DNA of 11,575 nucleotides, taken from positions 1 through 11,575 of the forward strand of contig CAJOPP010000315.1 of assembly GCA_905236365.1 (NCBI GenBank), written 5' to 3'. Source of the stretch: an uncultured Lachnospiraceae bacterium (GTDB lineage Bacteria; Bacillota; Clostridia; Lachnospirales; Lachnospiraceae). The notes under the pieces are model-generated. The model made no database searches. It saw only the letters and a program-made list of their open reading frames with translations, and had not been told where the DNA came from. Of this stretch, positions 7,634 to 11,575 are shown in pieces. Position 1 is the first letter of the stretch. The number at the start of each line of letters is the position of its first letter. The position numbers were made by a program, and so were the translations under genes.

Positions 7634-7662
7634 TTGACGAATGGGGATAATGATGATATGAT
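7634..7662 (+). promoter_or_regulatory. sigma-70-type promoter for the DUF1002 gene
   Basis: TTGACG (7634-7639), 17 nt spacer, TATGAT (7657-7662): five of six matches in each box with ideal spacing. Transcription would start near 7669, giving a short leader that contains the AAGGAGG ribosome binding site at 7695-7701. With the terminator at 8623-8668 this makes the DUF1002 gene a single-gene unit. Confidence 0.72.
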
Positions 7663-7707
7663 AGCCAGGATATGAAAATGCATGATAATGAAATAAGGAG
7701 GATGATC

Positions 7708-8613
7708 ATGAGAAAATTATATAAGAGTGTTGCAACAGCTGTTCTTGCAGTTGTCATGTTTTTTTTCCTGCCGGTTGCAGGGCTGACAGTGAGGGCAGAT
7801 GCAGTGACAGAGGCAGATCCAAAGGATGTTTATGTAGCCTTTGGGGCAGATTTGAAATCGGATGAGAAGGCGACGGTTATGAATCTGCTTGGGATTACAG
7901 AGGATGATCTGGATCATTTTACGGTAGGCGAGATTACCAATGAAGACGAGAAGAAGTATCTCGGGGATTATCTGGATGCCGGTGTGATTGGTTCACGGGC
8001 ACTTTCTTCGGTTATTGTAGTTCTCGGTGATGATGGGGATGGAATCGATGTTGAGACAAAGAATATTTCGTATTGTACAAAAGGAATGTACACAAATGCG
8101 TTGATTACCGCAGGTATCGAGAATGCTAAGGTGATTGTGGCGGGGCCGTTTGAGATTACAGGAACGGCAGCTTTAGTAGGAGCTATGCGTGCATACTCTA
8201 CGCTTACCGGTGAAGAAATCTCTGCGGAGAGTATGGACACAGCGGTCAATGAACTGGTCGTTACAAGTCAGATGGCTGAGGATATCAATGCAGAGGATGT
8301 AGAACAGCTGATGGCATTTGTGAAGGCAAAGGTTGTGGAAGAAGGTCTTAACAATGAAGAGGCAATTGGCAAGGCAATAGATGAAGGAGCATCTCAGTTG
8401 GGAATCAGCATTACTGAGGATGAGAAAAGCACAATCATTTCTTTGATGAAGAAAATCAACTCGCTTGATCTCGATATTAACAGCATGAAAGAACAGGCAA
8501 AGGATTTGTTCAACAAATTGGAAGATATGGGAATTGACAAAGAGCAGGCAAAGAATTTCTTCCAGAAGATTTTAGAATCAATTAAGAAGTTTTTTGATGG
8601 TTTATTTGAATAG
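7708..8613 (+). CDS. secreted DUF1002 protein (YpuA-like)
   Basis: Exported protein of unknown function, 301 aa, of the DUF1002 family (B. subtilis YpuA). A signal peptide is clear: MRKLYK, a hydrophobic core to about residue 25, then VRADA with likely cleavage after Ala32. The DUF1002 core (about 38-200) includes DVYVAFGADLKSDEK, a short-chain pattern SSVIVVLGDDGDGIDVETKNI and the conserved VIVAGPFEITGTAALVGAM. The last 100 residues are Lys/Glu/Asp-rich and likely helical, with no membrane anchor seen, so the mature protein is probably extracytoplasmic. ATG at 7708 has AAGGAGG (7695-7701) at 6 nt; in-frame ATGs at 7672, 7678 and 7702 are upstream or too close to it. It has its own promoter and terminator. 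Confidence 0.9.
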   Translation: MRKLYKSVATAVLAVVMFFFLPVAGLTVRADAVTEADPKDVYVAFGADLKSDEKATVMNLLGITEDDLDHFTVGEITNEDEKKYLGDYLDAGVIGSRALSSVIVVLGDDGDGIDVETKNISYCTKGMYTNALITAGIENAKVIVAGPFEITGTAALVGAMRAYSTLTGEEISAESMDTAVNELVVTSQMAEDINAEDVEQLMAFVKAKVVEEGLNNEEAIGKAIDEGASQLGISITEDEKSTIISLMKKINSLDLDINSMKEQAKDLFNKLEDMGIDKEQAKNFFQKILESIKKFFDGLFE

Positions 8614-8622
8614 TAAGGTCAG

Positions 8623-8668
8623 GGTTAGCCATAAGCAGCGTTGTAATGTTTATGGTTGACCTTTTTTT
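8623..8668 (+). terminator. intrinsic terminator of the DUF1002 gene
   Basis: GGTTAGCCATAA (8623-8634) pairs with TTATGGTTGACC (8650-8661) in an unbroken 12-bp stem with two G-U pairs and a 15-nt loop, followed at once by seven Ts (8662-8668). It lies 10 nt after the DUF1002 stop codon. Confidence 0.85.
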
Positions 8669-8900
8669 ATAGAAAACTTCGTCTCCTATAAAGCAAAAAC
8701 GCTTCGTGGATGCACACCTCGCAGAGAAGAAGTTAATTGCTTAGAGATACCGCTCGGGCACGAAACTTTGCTTACAAACTTTTTATTCTTTCTGCAAATA
8801 AACGAAAGTCATGTCATGCCCGTTGTCTTATTGGGCTACTGTTCATACGTACGCTCCGAGTGAATTGTAACCTTATTGGGGGCGTTTGATGAAGTGAAAA
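8669..8900. other. gene-free region with several paired segments
   Basis: No gene is recognisable in this part of the 399-nt gap between the DUF1002 and CorA genes. Complementary segments seen by eye: 8675-8685 with 8724-8734 (10 of 11 pairs), CGGGCA 8755-8760 with TGCCCG 8817-8822, CTCGG 8753-8757 with CCGAG 8856-8860 (competing with the previous one), and 8837-8845 with 8861-8869 (8 of 9, including a G-U). I do not recognise a known riboswitch class such as the M-box, which would be a natural guess ahead of a magnesium transporter. It could be a decayed repeat, a small RNA, or a leader. Confidence 0.4.
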
Positions 8901-8910
8901 ATAAAATGGA

Positions 8911-8938
8911 TTGATATTTTTATAAATAGTGGTAAAAT
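8911..8938 (+). promoter_or_regulatory. candidate promoter P1 for the CorA gene
   Basis: TTGATA (8911-8916), 16 nt spacer, TAAAAT (8933-8938); each box matches the consensus at five of six positions. The leader to the CorA start codon would be about 65 nt. Confidence 0.5.
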
Positions 8939-8977
8939 ATCTTTTGTTGTTTCTGTGATTTGGGACATACTACATAG

Positions 8978-8983
8978 TATAAT
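8978..8983 (+). promoter_or_regulatory. candidate -10 box of promoter P2 for the CorA gene
   Basis: TATAAT is a perfect -10 hexamer 29 nt before the CorA ATG, but no good -35 box lies 15-19 nt upstream (the best is GTGATT at 8955-8960). It may need an activator, or P1 alone may be used. Confidence 0.35.
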
Positions 8984-9012
8984 AACACCAGTTTTTTTAA
9001 GGGAGTCATATT

Positions 9013-9921
9013 ATGTTTTATGAATTAAAACGTGGAAGGGTAGGATTTATTACTTTTCAGGAATTGCAGGACGATTATGTGATGTATGGTTTTCCGGAGC
9101 AGACTGTTCAGGAATGTCAGGGGAATCCCTACAATTTTCGAAGCAACACATATGTAGTGGCAGATCTGATGTTCATGGTGTTGGATCTGATCGATCTTCT
9201 AAATCCTTTTGGGGAAAAGGCAAGGGTGGCATTCTATATTCGGAGCGACTTGTGTCTGGCTGTGACGATTCGGGATGAGAACGGCAATGTTCAGAAATTG
9301 TTTGACAGGGTGATAAAGCGGTATGAGACGGAATGTAAGGGCTTAAAACAGACGGAGCCGGAGAAGGTTCTCTACCATTTCCTGGACTTTCTGATTTTGG
9401 ATGATACAAAGTTTTTGGAGAATATGGAGCTCAATATGAGTGTGTTGGAGACCAGAATACTAAAGGAATCAATTAATCCGGTATTTATTAATGAGATTCT
9501 TGCTGTAAAAAAAGAACTCATGTATATTCGGAATTATTATGAACAGTTGATTGATGTGGGTGAAGTGCTTCGGGATAATGAGAATCAGATGTTTTCTGAA
9601 GAAAATGTAAAACGTTTTGTGTTTTTTACGGATCGGGCAAACCGATTGAAAGAAAATGTGAGACATTTAGAAGAATATACTGTGCAGCTTCAGGAGACCC
9701 ATGATGCAATGTTGGATTATAATCTCAATAATATAATGAAACTGCTTACTGTTATTACAACGTTTTTTTTACCGTTGACTTTGATTGTTGGCTGGTACGG
9801 AATGAATTTTAGTAATATGCCTGAACTGACTTGGAAATATGGATATCCCGGTGTGATTCTGTTTTCAGTGCTTGTGATAGTATTCTGTATTGTTACGTTT
9901 AAAAAACACGGATTGTTGTAA
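9013..9921 (+). CDS. corA: CorA-type magnesium/divalent cation transporter
   Basis: Pentameric channel-like transporter of 302 aa for Mg2+ (possibly Co2+ or Ni2+) uptake at the cytoplasmic membrane. The large N-terminal cytoplasmic part (1-240) ends in a long stalk helix that includes a charged run around 195-235. Two C-terminal membrane helices follow (about 244-262 and 278-296). The defining pore motif Gly-Met-Asn is at 263-265, within WYGMNFSNMPEL, and the protein ends in a short basic cytoplasmic tail (FKKHG). The length is normal for the short Gram-positive CorA group. The N-terminal third is divergent, so the ion cannot be fixed from sequence alone. The ATG at 9013 follows AAGGGAG (8999-9005). 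Confidence 0.92.
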   Translation: MFYELKRGRVGFITFQELQDDYVMYGFPEQTVQECQGNPYNFRSNTYVVADLMFMVLDLIDLLNPFGEKARVAFYIRSDLCLAVTIRDENGNVQKLFDRVIKRYETECKGLKQTEPEKVLYHFLDFLILDDTKFLENMELNMSVLETRILKESINPVFINEILAVKKELMYIRNYYEQLIDVGEVLRDNENQMFSEENVKRFVFFTDRANRLKENVRHLEEYTVQLQETHDAMLDYNLNNIMKLLTVITTFFLPLTLIVGWYGMNFSNMPELTWKYGYPGVILFSVLVIVFCIVTFKKHGLL

Positions 9922-9924
9922 GAA

Positions 9925-10007
9925 CAGAGCGAAACTTCATAGGCACAGAATGTCGAGAAATCAGTGCAAAACTTAAGAGACAGAATGCCGCAAAATCAGA
10001 GCGAAAC
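9925..10007. repeat. degenerate tandem repeat, about 2.3 units of 35-37 bp
   Basis: Unit 1 (9925-9961) starts CAGAGCGAAACTT, has ACAGAATG in its middle and ends AAAT. Unit 2 (9962-9996) starts CAGTGCAAAACTT, again has ACAGAATG, and ends AAAT. A third partial unit starts at 9997 with CAGAGCGAAAC, identical to the opening of unit 1. The array begins four bases after the corA stop codon. There are no unique spacers, so it is not a CRISPR array; function unknown. Confidence 0.7.
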
Positions 10008-10086
10008 ATAATATCTGTCTGTGCAGGTTTGTTGTTTGCAAAAAAAAGAAAGGAGAAGCTATTCGTATTTTGAGTAGCATATACGT

Positions 10087-10737
10087 ATGATAAAGCAAAT
10101 TCTAGTCATTGTTTCCATGGAAGTTATGATCGTGGGAGCGATTGGGATAAAAAGCAGGACGATAACGAGTAAGTTGTTTTTTCTCTGTCATACCATGCTT
10201 GGTGTGACCTTGCTATCGTTTGTGGAATGGAATGAGTATGCTATAATTGGAGGCATGTTTCAATTGATTTTTCGAGGAGCAGGACTTCTCTTTCTGATAC
10301 CGTTACTCCATATGATTTGTAAGAAGAATGAAATTCATGAGATAAATGATATCGATGGAATTGGAAGAAAGATGCCATATGCGTATCTGGCACTGGTGCT
10401 CTTTTCCGCACTTGTCATTGGAATTCCGATAACGGGAACCTTTACCGGTCTGATTTATTCCGGGATGGGTTTTGTGGCAGATGGTATGGAAAAAATAGAG
10501 TATGTAGCTCTGATTGGTAATCTGATTGGCTTCATCATCCCGTCTGCCATTGTGTTTCCTGTTTTAAAGAAAATGTATTTTCCTGTGAAGGGAACGGAAG
10601 AAAAGCAGGTGGTGCTGCTTGCTGATGGTGTGGTTGCGTTAAGTCTTATGGCTGCATTGATCCTGGCGGTGTTCTGTGTTTATCAGAAGCCGATTCTGAT
10701 GATTGCAAAAAAAGCAGTGGAAATGATGTTGGATTAG
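10087..10737 (+). CDS. membrane protein resembling the C-terminal half of a proton-antiporter subunit
   Basis: Predicted membrane protein of 216 aa with about six hydrophobic segments. The core GIGRKMP (91-97) followed by GIPITGTF (112-119) matches the Glx-MP and GIPPTGGF landmarks of the proton-translocating subunits of complex I, Mrp antiporters and group 4 hydrogenases (Proton_antipo_M family). Only the C-terminal half of that fold is represented. Aligned by eye, the charged residue normally found shortly after GIPPxxGF is Leu122, and the HxxxHxxxKAxLF helix reads as FQLIFRGAGLLFL without His or Lys. It probably forms a complex with the next gene's product, which starts 13 nt after its stop. 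The ATG at 10087 has no close ribosome binding site; AAGGAG (10050-10055) is 31 nt upstream. An in-frame TAG at 10075 rules out a longer form. Confidence 0.6.
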   Translation: MIKQILVIVSMEVMIVGAIGIKSRTITSKLFFLCHTMLGVTLLSFVEWNEYAIIGGMFQLIFRGAGLLFLIPLLHMICKKNEIHEINDIDGIGRKMPYAYLALVLFSALVIGIPITGTFTGLIYSGMGFVADGMEKIEYVALIGNLIGFIIPSAIVFPVLKKMYFPVKGTEEKQVVLLADGVVALSLMAALILAVFCVYQKPILMIAKKAVEMMLD

Positions 10738-10750
10738 ACGGAGGAAAACA

Positions 10751-11575
10751 ATGGGGAATCATTATACGATATTGACGATTTTATTGCTTCCGGTTCTGGG
10801 TGGAGTAGTTGCTTTTTATCTTGGTAAAAAAAATAAACAGACAAGAAATGACTGGTTGGATCTGGTTATGATTGTAGAATTGGCGATGCAGGTGGCGTTG
10901 GGCTATCAGTTGATCCGATATGGAAGGGAAGCAGAGCTGAATTTAAGTGGCATTCTTGGAATAGATATGACATTTCGTGCAGATGGGGTACGACTTCTGC
11001 TTTGCATCATGGTCACAGTGGTATTTGGTCTTGTTTTACAGTTTATGAAAGAGTCGATGAAGCAGGAAGAGAGCAGTAATCGTTTCTATCTTCTGTTTAT
11101 GGGAGTCTATAGTATGGTGTCAGGGGCTTTCCTGACGGGCAATTTGTTAGATTTTGTGATTTTCATCAGCCTTGCGTCTTTGTTGCTGTATCCAATGATC
11201 CTGCATCGAAGAGATGAAGTTGTTCAAAAAAATGCAGGAATCTATCTGTCTTATCTGATTAGTGCAATTGCGGTTTTGCAGATTGGATTGGTAATTGTAT
11301 ATTTTTATATCAAAAATCTTGGTTATGTCGAAATGCATTTTGCGATTCGCTTAAATGGAAGCACGGTTCCAACAGTACTGGGCAGCTTGCTCCTCTTTTT
11401 GGGCTTTGCTGTATTTGCAGGAGTATTTCCGGTGCAGTTGATGATAACAAGAGGTAGTTCCTATAGCCTGATGGAAGCTTCTGTGATTCTGTCAAGTGTG
11501 ATTTCAAAGTTGGGAGTTTATGGCATTCTGCTGCTGGTGTCAGATTTATTATTGCAAAATATTGTGTTTGGAAGG
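10751..11575 (+). CDS. proton-antiporter/complex I-like membrane subunit (3' end beyond window)
   Basis: Open frame of at least 275 codons running off the window; it starts at ATG 10751 after GGAGG (10740-10744). It is strongly hydrophobic, with about seven to eight membrane segments. It resembles the N-terminal half of NuoL/M/N or MrpA/D-type subunits: GFAVFAGVFPVQ (218-229) corresponds to the TM7 region and SVISKLGVYGIL (249-260) to the TM8 region with its conserved Lys253. In my by-eye alignment to E. coli NuoM, the TM5 Glu is Ser143, the TM7 Lys is Phe222, and the His after it is Gln229. The protein may therefore be a non-pumping or altered paralogue in an energy-converting complex, with further subunits expected downstream. 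Confidence 0.7.
   Translation, partial: MGNHYTILTILLLPVLGGVVAFYLGKKNKQTRNDWLDLVMIVELAMQVALGYQLIRYGREAELNLSGILGIDMTFRADGVRLLLCIMVTVVFGLVLQFMKESMKQEESSNRFYLLFMGVYSMVSGAFLTGNLLDFVIFISLASLLLYPMILHRRDEVVQKNAGIYLSYLISAIAVLQIGLVIVYFYIKNLGYVEMHFAIRLNGSTVPTVLGSLLLFLGFAVFAGVFPVQLMITRGSSYSLMEASVILSSVISKLGVYGILLLVSDLLLQNIVFGR

Noticed and set aside
8669..9012. M-box magnesium riboswitch for corA
   Set aside because: No conserved M-box segments were recognised, and the likely promoters lie downstream of most of the paired elements.
9925..10007. CRISPR array
   Set aside because: Units are imperfect, contiguous and have no unique spacers; no cas genes are near.

Overview
The window looks like chromosomal DNA from a low-to-moderate GC Firmicute, most likely a clostridium of the Lachnospiraceae type. 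This rests on family content and style: rplI followed by the replicative helicase gene, a MurT/GatD pair for peptidoglycan amidation, YugP-type and DUF1002 proteins, strong AGGAGG-like ribosome binding sites and uniformly co-directional genes. The lineage call is inference; no 16S or tRNA gene is present. All ten recognised protein genes lie on the + strand.

Bases 1-121 are an intergenic leader with a large compound hairpin. Bases 122-6451 form one likely transcription unit with short gaps (24-91 nt): ribosomal protein bL9 (rplI), replicative helicase (dnaB, called dnaC in Bacillus), the lipid II isoglutaminyl synthase subunits MurT and GatD, a cation diffusion facilitator with an Asn-Asp-Asp-Asp metal site that suggests manganese, and a WYL-domain transcriptional regulator. 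A second promoter candidate sits between rplI and dnaB. MurT and GatD act together to amidate D-Glu of lipid II to D-isoglutamine.

Bases 6452-6716 hold a 20-bp inverted repeat without a U-tract and two 16-bp direct repeats ahead of a YugP-like membrane zinc metallopeptidase (6717-7505). A good sigma-70-type promoter (TTGACG, 17 nt, TATGAT) then precedes a secreted DUF1002 (YpuA-like) protein (7708-8613), which ends in a clear intrinsic terminator. A 399-nt gap follows with several paired segments of unknown role and two promoter candidates, leading to a CorA-type magnesium transporter (9013-9921).

The right end begins another membrane module. After a degenerate 35-37 bp tandem repeat come two genes resembling parts of the proton-antiporter (NuoL/M/N, MrpA/D) superfamily. 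The first (10087-10737) is short and resembles only the C-terminal half of such subunits. The second (10751 to the window edge) resembles the N-terminal half. By motif alignment from memory, both lack charged residues that normally carry protons. This pair is the most unusual protein-level feature here, but the operon continues beyond the window and its full nature cannot be judged.

No tRNA, rRNA, CRISPR array, insertion sequence or phage gene was seen.
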